Positions 21,950-34,200 of a stretch of DNA of 64,000 bases are shown piece by piece. Every line of letters begins with the position of its first letter. Position 1 is the stretch's first letter. Under the pieces are notes generated by a model. It searched no databases. It was not told where the DNA came from and saw nothing but the letters and a program-made list of their open reading frames with translations. This DNA is from Nannochloropsis oceanica (Eukaryota > Sar > Eustigmatophyceae > Eustigmatales > Monodopsidaceae). The translations under genes were made by a program, and so were the position numbers. Where the stretch lies: assembly GCA_004519485.1 (NCBI GenBank), contig CP038125.1, positions 62,001-126,000 of the forward strand, given 5' to 3'.

Positions 21950-23510
21950 GCTTATCTATTGTACTATTGATCTATGTACAACTTCATCTCCTCGTCCTTT
22001 TTTGTTCTGTCATGCCTGATAAAAAATACTGGTCTCACACACCCCTTTCATCCACTCTCCCTCCCTCCCTCTCCGCTTCCCTCCCTCTCGTAGGGATGGG
22101 ATGCTTTCTGCAACTCCTTTATCTTCAGGCTGTGGCGGGACTACTTCCACTATGAATACGTCCTGGAGGAGATGATCGACCCAAACAAGCGCTACCTCTT
22201 TGCTGAGATGCCTCACGGTATCTTCCCCTGGGGAGGTAGGGCGGGGAGGGAGGGAGGGAAAGGGGGGGACAGAGGGGTGCCAGAAATGTTTGACTCAATA
22301 ACCGCTGGGTGTCTTGCTTAGATGCATTTACGCACTTGAAACACATGAGTCATCAGACTGGATGTTTTCCTAGGAAGGTGCTTTCGTCCATCTCCAAACC
22401 CTCCCTTGCTTCCATCCTCCCCACCTCCCATTGCGCCATCCATTCACCCACCCCTTCCTCTCTTCCCCCTTTCCCTTCAATCTTTCATAGAGGTGATTTC
22501 CATTTCGATCACCAAACAGCTTTTTCCCGGGAGCCGCGTAGGCTCCATCGGTGCGAGTGTCATCTTCCTCCTTCCCGGTCTCAGGCACTTCTTCGCTTGG
22601 ATCGGGTGTCGGCCCGCGAGCCCAGAGAACATCAAAAAGATTTTTGAGGATGGGCAGGACTGTGCCGTGACGGTGGGGGGGGTCGCCGAGATGTTTCTAG
22701 TCGGAGGAGACAAGGAACGGTAAGAGGGGGCAGAGGGAGGAGGGGTGAAGAGGGGGGAAGGGAGGCGTGGACGTGTCGCTTTGGTCTCATGATGCTTTAC
22801 TGCCCTTCTCCCTTCTTTCCTGAATTCCCTCTCTCCCTCCATTTTTTCTCTCCGCCCTCTCCAGACTGTACCTGAAGAAGCACAAGGGTTTCGTTCGAGA
22901 AGCCATGAAGAATGGGGCGGACCTGGTTCCTGTCTTCTGCTTCGGCAACAGCAAACTGTTCAATGTGGTGGGGGAGAGCAGTCGGGTTTCTATGGGCCTG
23001 ATGAAGCGCCTCTCAAGGAGGATTAAGGCCAGCGTCCTCATCTTTTACGGCCGTCTCTTCCTGCCCATTCCGATTCGACACCCGCTCTTGTTCGTGGTGG
23101 GGAAGCCCCTGCCGGTCGTGCACAAGGCAGAGCCGACCAAGGAGGAGATCGCGGCAACGCACGGTACGTCCTTGCTCTTCCTTCCCCATTTGACTGAGTG
23201 ATTCCACACATCCCGATTCTACGCCCATGGCCTTTGGTAGTGCCGGTCCCTGTGGTAGAAGCGTGACACGTCGTTCAAATTTCCTCCCTCTGTTTCCCCC
23301 TTTCTCCCTCCATTCTTAGGTGGCTGCTTCCCTGTGAAATATCCATCGTGAAGATGTCAGTCACGTCCTTCCTCTTAACTCTCCTTTTCCATCTGCCCCC
23401 TTCCCTATCTTCCCCTTCCCCCCTCTGCAGCACTCTTTTGCGAGAAGGTCGAGGAGCTTTACTACAAATACAGGCCGGAGTGGGAGACGCGCCCGTTGTC
23501 CATTGAGTAA
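21557..23510 (+). CDS. DGAT2: Type-2 diacylglycerol acyltransferase (DGAT2)
   Basis: Five exons (21557-21898, 22094-22235, 22491-22719, 22865-23163, 23431-23510) give 363 residues in phase. The N-terminus has two adjacent hydrophobic segments (around MGIIMSWYYIVVILSLLCL and RAVAATVFVLMWSAALLP). Then come RLWRDYFHYEYV, the active-site block RYLFAEMPHGIFPWG, SRVGSIGASVIFLLPGLRHF, VTVGGVAEMFL, KHKGFVREAMKNGADLVPVF, FYGRLFLPIPIRHPLLFVVG and a C-terminal YKYRPEWETRPLSIE. DGAT2 enzymes transfer acyl groups from acyl-CoA to diacylglycerol in the ER, making storage oil. Length is typical. The HPHG motif of animals reads MPHG here. Such variation is usual among algal DGAT2 paralogues, but which isoform this is cannot be told. 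Confidence 0.95.
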
Positions 23511-25457
23511 AATACGTGGAGGGAGAGAGCAAGGGATATGTGCTTGAGGAAACTTGTAATTGTGGTTGTGCTTATGAGTGTGATTTTGTGATTGTGATTT
23601 TGTGTGTGCGTGTGTGTGATCGGTTGTGATTGTGATGATATATATATATATGTGTGTGTGTGATTTGTTGCCATTTTGTGTATGTGTCTGTGTGTGTTTG
23701 TGCCGATATGTGTGTCTGTTCCTGTCTGTGTGGCTTTATAGCTGTGTGTGCCGGTCTGTGTTGGTGTGTGCCCGTGTCTCTATGCGTCTCCGTGTGTCTC
23801 CGTGTGTCTCCGTGTGTCTCCGTGTGTCTCCGTGTGGTGTATGTACGATTACTTCTGGTGCTTGTGCAATTCCGTTCGAAAGCAATTACGGTCAGAGAAG
23901 ATAATAAGACGAGGCTGACGTACGATCGGAAGAATGACAAATAAAATTTAAACAATTTTGAGAATTTGTCATTGTCTAAGGAATACATGTTGCAAAATTT
24001 GAAATTATTTTCGATTATGTCCCCTCGCCCTTTAAGTGAGAAACATTCAAGCGATGGGTTGACACCGAGTTGGCAGCGAGGTAGCAATCGCTCAATATAA
24101 GAGAAGAAAAAGGCATCCCTGCAGTTGCCATGCTGGAGCTGATCTCATTGGTGTATCGATCTTTCAGCTCTCCATGTCTGTTGGAGGGGTAGGAAGAAAC
24201 ACAGCGCACACCCCGTCGAACTGGAGTGTCATCTGTGCGCACCTTCAGAGACAAAGGAACGTTTTAGATTTTTAGAGTCCAAGAAGTCAAACACTAGAGA
24301 GATTTTGGTGCTGGGTACATAACGCGATGAAGGTTCTGAAACACTTGACTTCAGTGATGGGGGATCAGACCTGGAAGCTCTCGCTACCATGCTAGAGAAA
24401 CATGAACACTTGAAAAACTGTGCGGGACTGAAGGAGTGACCACTCAGACACTAGCCTTACAACATCTTCCCAAACTATTGTCAAGCCCAAACGCCACGGG
24501 AGTTGGCGGTCTTAAATCGTCATATTTGAGCAGGCGGCGATTTAAAGCGGCGCACCCATTTTTAAAATATTGATTACTACTCTCTTCAAAATGCTATCCC
24601 CTTCACGGACCGCACTAGAGAGAGGGGCCATCAAGAAATTTCGCTTTTCATCTCATGCAAGGTGATGAGCACCTGAATGTGCTGAGCTTTTGCTTCACCC
24701 ATTTTTCTATTATTCATATTTTATGAGAGTATCCGAAGACAGACCAGGCAGCCCGGATGCCAAAGGAAAACATTGAAATCTGAAACGGCTCTGGGAGGAA
24801 GACATTACCAGTATGGTACAATTATTTTATCATCTGAACACACATAGGATTTATGACATGGACATGCCCGAAACGCCCACCAACGCATGAACTCCTATCT
24901 TTGACAGACCAGAACATGCGCTTACACTCAAGGAATAATTGGGCCGGCAGAGGTTACAGACTAGAATAAAACGTATGAGCAAGAAGGGGAGGGGAGAGGC
25001 CGAAGGAAAAAATTGGGTATATTATTCTTCGGTCCCACACATGATTGTGTCTCCTTGTAACGATAGGCCTTTCCCTTAAAACATGAGGACTTTCCAACAC
25101 GCTACGCTATACGTCTATCCGTCTTTCCGCCTTGTCTTTTCCATTCTGTTCTCTTTACTACTATGCGAGCCAAGGAACTCGCACACACAACGTCTTCTTT
25201 TCTGTACCCCCGAGCTAAGGTCATCTTACACATACATCGTTCATGCTAGATATTTTTATTCCTCCTTCTCGGACCTCTCTCGAGTATTGTTCCCATTTCT
25301 TCGCGCTGTGTATCTGTGTTCTTACCAGTACACATGCACATGCTTTTGCCACTTGACTAGGGACTCCATCCCTTCTTTCCTTCAATATAAGTGCTTATTT
25401 CATCCTGTCCTCGTGTCGTCCCGATCATTTGTGACCCCCTCCATACGCTTACCCCCC
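23511..25457. other. Gene-poor stretch
   Basis: The left part is TG-rich with a minisatellite (23783-23837). From about 23940 to 25080 the DNA is AT-richer than its surroundings, with no ORF of recognisable similarity. The longest minus-strand frame (24015-24254) has no known motif and I do not call it a gene. Confidence 0.5.
23783..23837. repeat. 10-bp minisatellite (TCTCCGTGTG)n
   Basis: About five tandem copies of a 10-base unit follow a looser TG-rich stretch from about 23600, just downstream of DGAT2. Confidence 0.9.
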
Positions 25458-26647
25458 TCAAATAGGGATATCGTTGTCCAACTTCACGTCCCAAATCCTC
25501 TGCGCCAACATCTTATATCCCTCTTCTGTCGGGTGGACGCCATCCCACCCTCGGGGAATCTGCAGGTCCCTCAAGTCAGCCACCTCGCAATGAATCTTCG
25601 CCGCCTCGCACGCCTCAATCACAGCCTCAGAGCCATAGTCGACGGCCTTCTCCAACCCCCCGATGTAAAAAAAGCCCATCCAAATCACATGTGCCACGCC
25701 GTCTTTGTGCATCTGTTCCAGGAGATCCGCGCCGATGTTGACGGCCTCGTCGATTTGTTGCTTGCAGGCGTCGTCCATTGCCTCGCAGTTGCTGCGTTTC
25801 GAAATGACCTATCATTTTTTTTCCAATTTTGGGCCGTAAATAGATAAGTAAAATAATCGATCGGGTCATGTCTTTTTTCTTTTTCTCATCTTTTCCCCCT
25901 GACAGACATACATGGAACAGAGAGCATTACTGGTTCCGTCTTTCCATTTGTTTTTCTTCACATAAAAAAGGAAGCGACACTCTTTACTTCCTCCCTCACT
26001 TACGTCGTTTCCTCCGCCATCCATAATAATGGTGGTGGGCATGATAGTCTTGTCCAGTTCGGCGTACTCTTCCGGGATGCTTTTCGTCCAACCCTCGTGG
26101 AGTGAGGAGCCGACGATGGCGATGTTCTCAATGCTGTGCCCGGCCCACTCCTGAAGGAAGGACAAAGAGGCAGAGAGGGAGGGTGGGAAGTGATGTATTC
26201 AGAAGCATGCGTGTGGAATAAGAATGGGAAAATTCAGGCATGGGCATTGCTGCACTTGTGTACATGGGTGTCGAGCGACCTAAGTATCACCAGAGGGGGA
26301 CGAAATTTGACAGCAAAGCAAACAAAGAGAGGGAACAACAAAGAAAATACACCGAATCAATAGCATCATTTTGATGGCATGCATTTGCGGTGTCAAGAAG
26401 AAGCAGAGTATGGGAGATTCGGACAACAATTGTGACAACCACGGCCACGTCTCCCAGGCGGACGCACACGCAGGGATAAATAAGCAGACAACACACAGCT
26501 CAGAGCATATTCAAGACGTACCTGGAGCCATTCGTTAACCTTGCTGCCTCCGGCAAACATGGAGTCACCCAACATAACGGTGCGGGCCATCGCCGCAGGG
26601 GCAAGGGCGAGGAAGAGAGAGGCAAACGAAGCGGTGGAGGCGCGCAT
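25458..26647 (-). CDS. Secreted SGNH/GDSL-type hydrolase
   Basis: Three exons (26647-26522, 26150-26004, 25781-25458) join to 198 residues. A signal peptide (LFLALAPAAMA before RTVML) leads into block I GDSMFAGG with the Ser nucleophile. The central exon ends in block III MDGGGNDV, and block V is GWDGVHPTEEGYKMLAQ with the Asp-His pair. This is the SGNH hydrolase arrangement of small esterases, lipases and carbohydrate acetylesterases. The substrate cannot be told, and export is inferred from the signal peptide. Exon 3 is joined at an acceptor after CTGCGAG because the stronger-looking upstream CGCAG leaves the conserved frame. Confidence 0.8.
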
Positions 26648-27184
26648 GATTCAGAGTGTGGATTGGCTAAGGGCTGAGAGTGATGCGGTCCGTATGCGTC
26701 CGTAGGAATAAGGTGAGAAGTGTCTGAGGGCGCTAGGTCGTACGCTGCCTTTGTGTGGGCGTCTGCGTTTAGGGTGATCAAGCGCGCCTAAGGGACCGAT
26801 GCCCATGCGATTTGTGGGGGGAGGGAGACAAAGTACAGCCAAGCAAGACTCACACACTGGCTATCAGGACCGTTTCTCTTACTTAGAAGAGCGACACACC
26901 ACAAGTGAGCCTTCAATAATTATAACTGTTAACAGATAATGGGCGTGCGGCCGCGAGACAAGTTGTGTAACGGCAGTAACGAGCAACCGATCTGAGGAAA
27001 CGTCTGCTTGAATGAGGGGTGAGTTGACGTCTGATTCCTGACTTTGACGCGTCGATTTAGTCAAATCTTAAATACTTGCAAACCTTTTCCTGCCCGTCCT
27101 TCTCAACGCAGAAGTCATCCCCGTTACCAAGAATTTAGTACTTTGTTGCTTTCCTTTTTCTCTGCACCTCGATGGTCTCTACTA
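26648..27184. other. Intergenic region
   Basis: This lies between the SGNH hydrolase start and the PPR gene stop. It contains the hydrolase promoter. No gene is seen. Confidence 0.4.
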
Positions 27185-30100
27185 TTATTGCTTAACCAGC
27201 CACTCCCTCAAACCCTTGGCTGGCACCTTCAAGATGCCTGCCTCCCCAACCTCCTGTTCCGCCGGTACCAGCCCCTTCTCCCTCAGTACCAGACACGCCA
27301 AGCCCTGCCGAGTCTCGGGATCGTCCCGACTACTACTATTCCCTCCTCCTGTCGCTACCCCTCCTTTCTCTCGCTTTCGCAAGTCCACCCCGGTGATTAA
27401 GACCAAATCGTTGACATTCGGTTCCTTGCTCCCTGCCGCCGCCTTCTTTTGGAGCTTGAATTCCTTTACCAGTTCTCTCAGTGTATAATCTATGGCGGCA
27501 CGAACCAATTGATAGGATAACCGTGATAAATCCCGCTCCCATAAACTGTCTAGGCGCGTGGTCATCAACACGTTGGCGCGGACGCCGTCAGAAAACACAC
27601 GCAAAGCCTCGACGTGCCGCCCGTGTTTTTCTAAAATAGAAATAAGGACAGTAATGGTAACAATATCTGGAGCCACTGGTGGGGGCGGAGGATAAGGAAG
27701 ATGGCCTTTATTGGTAAGGGGAGAAGGGGAAAAGGAAGCGCACGAGGACTTATTGCCGAGGTTGATTGTTTTGCCCCGCATCTCGTCGTACAGGGCTAGC
27801 GCATCGTCCGCCACGGAGGAAGAGCTGCTACTGCCTGCCCTCAAGGCCTGCAGCACCACATTGTACACAAATAAATCCGGCACAAGCCCCTCCCCCTTCA
27901 ACTCCATGTACAACCTCCTCCCCTGCCTTGCTGCCTCCCCCTCCTCCTTCGCTGAGCCACACGCTCGAATCGCCGAGGTGTAGTGTCTGATGTTTCTCTT
28001 CCTGATCGAACCCAAGACCTGCAAGGCCTCCGCCCACCTTCCCGTGGACGACAACACGTGCAAGAGCTGCCCGTGCGTGACATCATCAGGTTCCAGCCTG
28101 ATTGTCTTCATGTCCTCCAAAAGACGCAAGGCCATGCGCCAGTCTCTGCCGCGTTCACACGCCTTGACCGCAGCGGTGTAGACAAAATTGTTCCGATGTG
28201 CCGGGGGGCATGATTGAAGGAGGTTCCAGACTTTGGCGGTTGTCATCTTGGTCGTGGTGGTGGTACTGCTGCTACTGCTACTGGTGCTCGTGCTGGTGCT
28301 GCTAAGAGTGCTGGCGCTTTTGGGATTTCGATCGATTCTTCCTCGATTGATACTGATTGTCTTATGCTCCCCTTTTCTCTCCTTTCCTTCCTCCTCATCT
28401 TCCTCCCCCACTGGCACCACGTCATTCCCGCACGCCTGGACCAGAGCCCGGTACACCTGTGGGGGCGCCTCAATCCCTTCCTCCTTCATCTCCTCATACA
28501 AGCCCAGCGCTGTTTGCCCCCACCCCGCCCCCACCCCTCCCCTCGCACATGCCTCGATTGCCGCTGCATAAGCAACCGCATCCGGTCTCACCCCAATCCC
28601 TCCTGCCTCCCTGCCTTTGTCACTGTAAGCAAACCTACCACCTCTTCTACCCTCTTCCCCTTTCTCCATTCCCCCCCCACGCATCTCATCCAGGAAAAAC
28701 AACGCCTTTTTCACCTGAGGATAGGGTTTCGCTTTAGAGCAAGCCTGGATCAAGCTCGTGTAGGTAATCACGTCAGCCTTCAGCCCCTTCCTCCTCAGCG
28801 TCTGCAATACCGCCATGGCCTCCTTCCACTGACCCCCCTGGGCAAGGGCCGCCAAGAGGGAGTTGTAAGTCACAAGGGAGGGGACAACCCTTCCTCCCTC
28901 CGCTCCTCTAGTGCTGCTACTATTACTACTCCTACTAGCCCTCTGCTCCATTGCCTTGACCAGTCTCTGGGCGTCTTGGGGCCGGTTTCCTCGGGCACAT
29001 GCCGAAATAACGGTGTTGTAGGACACGAGGTCTGGAGGGAGGGAGGGCAGGGACTCCATCTGGGAAAGAAGGAGAAGGGCCCGGCGGGCGTCACGACGAC
29101 GTTCGCACATTTTAAGGACCATGTTGAAGGCGAGGGTGTTTCCCTTCCCTTGCTCCACCATGGAGGAGAGGATGAGCAGGGCACCATCAAGCGCACCTCC
29201 TGCAGGTTCCCGGCCGGGCTCTCCGTCTTGGGCGGCCTTACAGAGGGAGAGAAGGAGGAGGAAGGCTGACTCGGAGAACGCGGAAGTGGACGTGGAGGAA
29301 TTGGCCGACTCTTTCCTTTCCCCTTCATCAACTTCCGCCGCCGTAGCGCCATCGATAGAAGTAGTAGCAGCAGCAGCAGCGCCGACCTCGCCATGAGCAG
29401 TCACATCCCTCAAGAACAAGTTCACGATGGGCCTTATCCCTTTCCACGTCAACTTCCCGCCCCTCCGTCGAAACACTTCCTCCACCAAGAAGATACATGC
29501 CGCATCATCAACCCTGTGCCTGGGTGACCCCGTCATAGGATCGATTCCGTACAAAGCATCCAATGCCGATGCGTAGTAGTCCGCGGCAAGGGGAGGAGAA
29601 AGGGAGGGAGGCAGGGGGGCGACAGGCGGCTGCGCTTGCTTTCGTTTCTTACCCCGTTGCTGCTGATGTGAAGCACCCGCAGGAGCAGCAGTTCCTCTTT
29701 CAAATTCTGTGGCTACTGCTCCTGCTGCCACTGCGGGCGAGGGCGCACGAAACAGCACCCCAAGCAACAATCGGTACATCCACTTGGTACTTCTCACCCC
29801 CAGTCCTTTCCCCTCCTCGATCACCTCTAGCCCTTTCTTCAGCATCCCCACCTGGGCCAGCTCCAACAGTACCCCTTCAATAATCCGTCCATCTGGCTGC
29901 ACACCTGCCGCAAGCATCGCCTCATAGAGCCGCAACGCTTTCTCCCATTTTCCTCCCTGCCCTCTCTCCCTCCCTCCCTCGTCCTTGATTTGATGGGTAG
30001 CGTCGAGGGCGGCTTTGTATGTGTCTAAAGTGGGGGTGAGACCTGCGAAAGAGACGATGTGGGAGAGAACGGTGAGGGCACGGGCCCAGTCCGAGGCTAC

Positions 30101-30825
30101 CACACAACAAGCGAACACGTCGTTGTAGATTTCCAGGGGGGGGATGGCTTGGGATTGGAGGGACTCCAAGGCAGCCAGAGCGGCTTCTGCTGCTCCCGTA
30201 GTCGATATACTGTTTATGCTTGCCCCCCCTCTATTCCCTCCTTCCTCTAAAGTCCTGCTGCAACTAGAACTATCCCTTTCTCCCCATTTAGTGAGAAAAC
30301 GCAATTCCTGCACTTTTTCCTGGAAGGCAATTTCGGTCAACATAGAACCAGGAGATTTCTTCACCCATTTGACGGCCTTGGCATCGCCGTCGCCGTAGAT
30401 GAACGGGCGCCTAGAGGAGGAGAAGAAGGGAGGGGGAGGGAGGGTGCGAGGAGGTGGCGGTGGTGGTGGTGGTGCTGTAGATTTCTTGGTGGTGGTGATG
30501 CTGCTGCTGCTGCTGCTGCTGCTGCCGCTGCTTTCGCGCTGGACGCAGACTTGTCTACTCCTCCCGGTGCTCCATAAGCGGCCTTTGAGATGGGGCAATG
30601 GCGTGGCCTATGAGCGATAGTGCAGGTACGTGAGGTGGCGTGTCCAATCAAGCGAAAAGAATTGGTTTTCTTGTGAGTCCCACGGCCTGCGCTTACCTGG
30701 GGCAATACAAAGGCAGTCGCAGCCCCGATTCTCCATCCACTCACCATAGACAATGCCTGTAGGACGACGAGCAGGCCGTAGAGGCGCAACCCGCATCTTA
30801 CCGTGGTCCTCCGGAGCATCGTCAT
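27185..30825 (-). CDS. Plastid-targeted PPR-SMR protein
   Basis: Two exons (30825-30697, 30607-27185) give about 1,183 residues. Exon 1 encodes a signal peptide (hydrophobic LYGLLVVLQALSMV) and an AATAF cleavage region, the bipartite address for a secondary plastid. The body has pentatricopeptide repeats with helix starts such as VSYNTVISACARGNRPQDA, VTYNSLLAALAQGGQWKEA, ITYTSLIQACSKAKPYPQV, VAYAAAIEACARGG, FVYTAAVKACERGRDWRMA and FVYNVVLQALRAG. The last ~150 residues look like an SMR domain (RLSYQLVRAAIDYTLRELV, then LVLITGVDLRKRE). PPR-SMR proteins bind or cut organelle RNA. Long Ser/Gly/Glu inserts break up the repeats. The start is the first ATG in frame; the divergent neighbour is the BLTP2-like gene. 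Confidence 0.88.
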
Positions 30826-31286
30826 CAACACCTGGTTGAGCTTGCCGCCTTGCGTTTGTTTTTGACTAGCGCCTCATGCCTGCAGGATAAGTTGATAAAG
30901 GCATGCTGCTCGTGCTGCACCTGCTCTTGCTCCTCCTCCTGATGCTGCTCTGTGTGCGTATGTGCAAGGGTGATCGTAAATACCTGAGTGTGTAAGCGGG
31001 GCAAGAGAGTTATCGCTTATGCCCCATGATATCGCCAACGTCGTCGAGGCCATGCCTTTCTTTTGAGGCACCCCAGCACTACGTACACAGCATCTGACAT
31101 CCTCGAAATCATCCCACACCTTCCCTATAAGGCTATATATACGGCCCGGAAGTCTCTGCGGCTCTGGGTGGATCCCTCGTAGAAAAATAGCATGCCAACC
31201 ACCTCTCCGCAGACTCCCGCGCATACGTAAACTCTACAACTTTCCCTAAACATCCACAAGTGCTTGTGGATACGTCCAACGGAGCC
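30826..31286. promoter_or_regulatory. Divergent promoter region PPR-SMR/BLTP2-like
   Basis: The 461 bases between two opposite start codons should drive both genes. No core motif is certain. Confidence 0.45.
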
Positions 31287-34200
31287 ATGCTACCACCTTT
31301 CCTCCTCGGATTCCTACTGATTCTCCTTCTAGGGATGGGGGCCATTGCCGTGATTTTTGTTCGCTTGGTGACCAAAATTTTGCCCCGATGGCTGACGGCC
31401 CACCTACCTGGCCTGTCCTTCATTCTCAATCCGGCCTGCGAATTGTACATTGCCCGTTTTGAGTGGCAGGATGGTCGTCTCAGTTGGCAGGATGGCAAGC
31501 TTTGTTTACGCATCCGAAGGTTTAAGGCTTTGTTGGTCGTGCGTCAACGTGGAGGCGGACGAGAAGGAAAGGGCATTGGTGCAGGCGGAGGAGCAATGGC
31601 CTCCACCACCATTACCACCACCACCAGCGATAATATCTCGATGAATCAGAAAGAAGGCGACTATTCGCTTCAAGCTAGGTCTTTGAACTTGAGAAATGGC
31701 ATGTCGTGGTTCGTGCAGATCGGAAGTCGGCACCACCCCTTATGGCAGTTGGCTTCGCCGATGTTGAAGTTCGGGCAGCCTTTCCTGGGCCTTGCTTCCT
31801 ATGTACGTGTGGAAGTGGAGGAGGGGACGGCTGAGGTGGTGTTGGAGGGAGGGATGGCTGAGGTGGTGCTAGAGCAGCAGCAGAAGGAAGGTGAAGAGAA
31901 GGAGTGGATGGAGGAGGGAGGGAGGGAGGGTTGGTCCTCGGTAGTGGTAAAACTGCAGCGCCTGGTGTTCCAGCCCAGTGCATGGACTACGCCGCAGACC
32001 GATCCTACTCGCGCCACTTCCTCAGCAGCAGCAACAGCAGCAGCAGCTCCGTCAGGGATTGCCTTGGAGGTCTCTTTGGGCATTCCTTCCTCCTCCTCCT
32101 CCTCCTCCTCCTCCTCCTCCTCCTCCTCCTCCTCCTCCTCCTCCTCCTCCTCCTCCTCCTCCTCCTCCTCCTCGTCCTCCTCCTCCTCCTCCTCGTTTCC
32201 TCCACCCCTTCTTTCCCTGAAACAAAGTGTCGTCAGAGCCGGTGGTGCACGAGCGGGAAAGGGAGGTGAGAAAAATGGTGTCATTCTCATTCCTCTCCTA
32301 GAAGTACGTGATCGCCTTTCCATCAATGTAGACTTGCCTTGGCCCCCACAACTGGCACATCGGCAGGGCGAGAACGAGGACGGGAAAAAAGAAGGCAAGT
32401 TAAGAGGAGCCAAGGAAGGAGGAAGCTTTGATTATCTAGCCCGCCCTCCTTTGCTACCTCGCACGGTGCGTTTGCGTCTGGGTGCGGGCGTGAGGGTGAC
32501 GCCAGCCCCACCAGGAGGGTTGAGCGCCCCCTTCTGGAGGGTCCTCAGGGGGATGCTTGCTCCTTCGGACAGCAGGAAGGAGGAAGGGAGGGAGGAAGGG
32601 GAGTCACCCGCCTTTGGTGGGGGTAGGAAGAGGGAACAGGAGACGCCGGGCAGCATGTCGCTCACGGGCACCAGCATGACCCCCCTCCTCCGGCAGTACC
32701 TCGCCACCTTCGAGAGCCATCACCCTCACCACCATCAGGAGCAGCCGCCACACCCGCCGCAGCCGCAGCAGCCAGAGCAACAGCAAAGAGAGGTTCACAC
32801 CCCCCTGAGTCTGCCTGATCTGCTTCTGGCGAGCGAGTGGACTCAGTTCATGATAGAATGTCCCTCTCTTCACCTCGTCCTCGCCCTCCCCGAGAAGGCG
32901 AGGGGATGGGCGGCCGTGCTGTGCCTGGACGGCTTTGTGGCGACGACAAGCAAGACGGCAGTGGAAAAAGATCGACTCTCGACCCTGTACCGCCTGGGCC
33001 TGAAGCAGGCAAGCCTTGCGTTACGAAGGAGGGGGGAGGGGGTAGGGAAGGAGGAAGGGAGGAGGCCCCCATTGGTGCTTGTGGGGCCGGCGGAGGCCGA
33101 GGTGGGGGTGTCAGTCGTTTATGACGACGTAGTCCTTCCCGCCCCCTCGTCTCTCCCTTTCCCCCCCCCCTCCTCGTCCTCATTCAAGTTCCTCCCTCGC
33201 TTGGCGCCGCAGTTGCGGTTGTCATGGGACGTGTGTGGGTTGCTGCAGCTGCACGCACTGCAGGTGCACTGTGAGGATGCCCTCCTCCCCTTCCTCAGTC
33301 CATGCTTCCTCTCCGGAGGAAAAGCGAATAGGAAGAAGGAAGAGAGGGAGCAAGGGAGGGAGAGGGCGAGATCCCGTGTTCGGGTGGCAGTGACGGTGAA
33401 GTGTCCGAGGATGGAGGGCCTGTACAGGGGGGAGGAGGAGGAGGAAGAAGGCAGGCAGGGAGGAAGGGAGGGAGGGGGGTATGCTTACACCTTGACAGGG
33501 AAGGTGGATGGCGTGGTCCTTGAGACGCAGCCCTCGGACTATCATTCTTTGGACGGAGAGGGAGCGAGCAGCAGCAGCAGCAGCCGCAGCAGTGGTAGCA
33601 GTACCTTAATGTTGCGAATGAGAGGGATGAATATAAAAATGGCGATGGAGAAGAGGGGCGGAACAGGAGGAAGCACGCCAGCAGCGGCATCAGCAGATGA
33701 GTGCGTGAGTCATTTCCTGACTCTGTGCGACCTGCGCGTCCGAGCAGGGCCAGGCCCGCAGATGGTGGGGGATTGGAGGAGAGAGGGGAAGAAAGAGGGA
33801 GGGCTTGTCATCCCCTCACCAGAGGAGAGGGTCGTGATGTGCGAAGCGGGAGAAATAAACCTCGAATGGAGTCCAGTGGTGGTGGTGGGCCTAGCATGCA
33901 TTCTTCAACCCTTCCTGCTTCCTGCTCCTTCTCCCGCCCTCCCGTACTTGAACCCTCCTCCTCCTTCTCTTCCTCCCTCTCCTCTTCCTCCCCTATCCCC
34001 TCCCCAAGCTATTCGCCTACTGGCCGGTGAGCTAGAAGGACAGCCGGCTCTGCTGCAGGGCCGTGTCTCCTCCCTTGCCATCCGTTTCCCTTCCTCCCTC
34101 GCTCCCTCGTCCTCCCTTGGCGATATGTCTAGCCCTGAGGTGTGGAAGTGGGCGCGGGAGGGAGGAAGCGAGGGCGGGGCGGAGGTTGTCGTGGCGGAGG

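Noticed and set aside
24015-24254. 79-codon minus-strand frame in the gene-poor stretch
   Set aside because: No motif, no splice context and no family resemblance; its length is compatible with chance.
31799-32413. Minus-strand frame with a poly-Glu run and the overlapping poly-Leu/poly-Pro plus-strand frames
   Set aside because: They are other-frame readings of the TCC array inside the BLTP2-like coding region and carry no domain.
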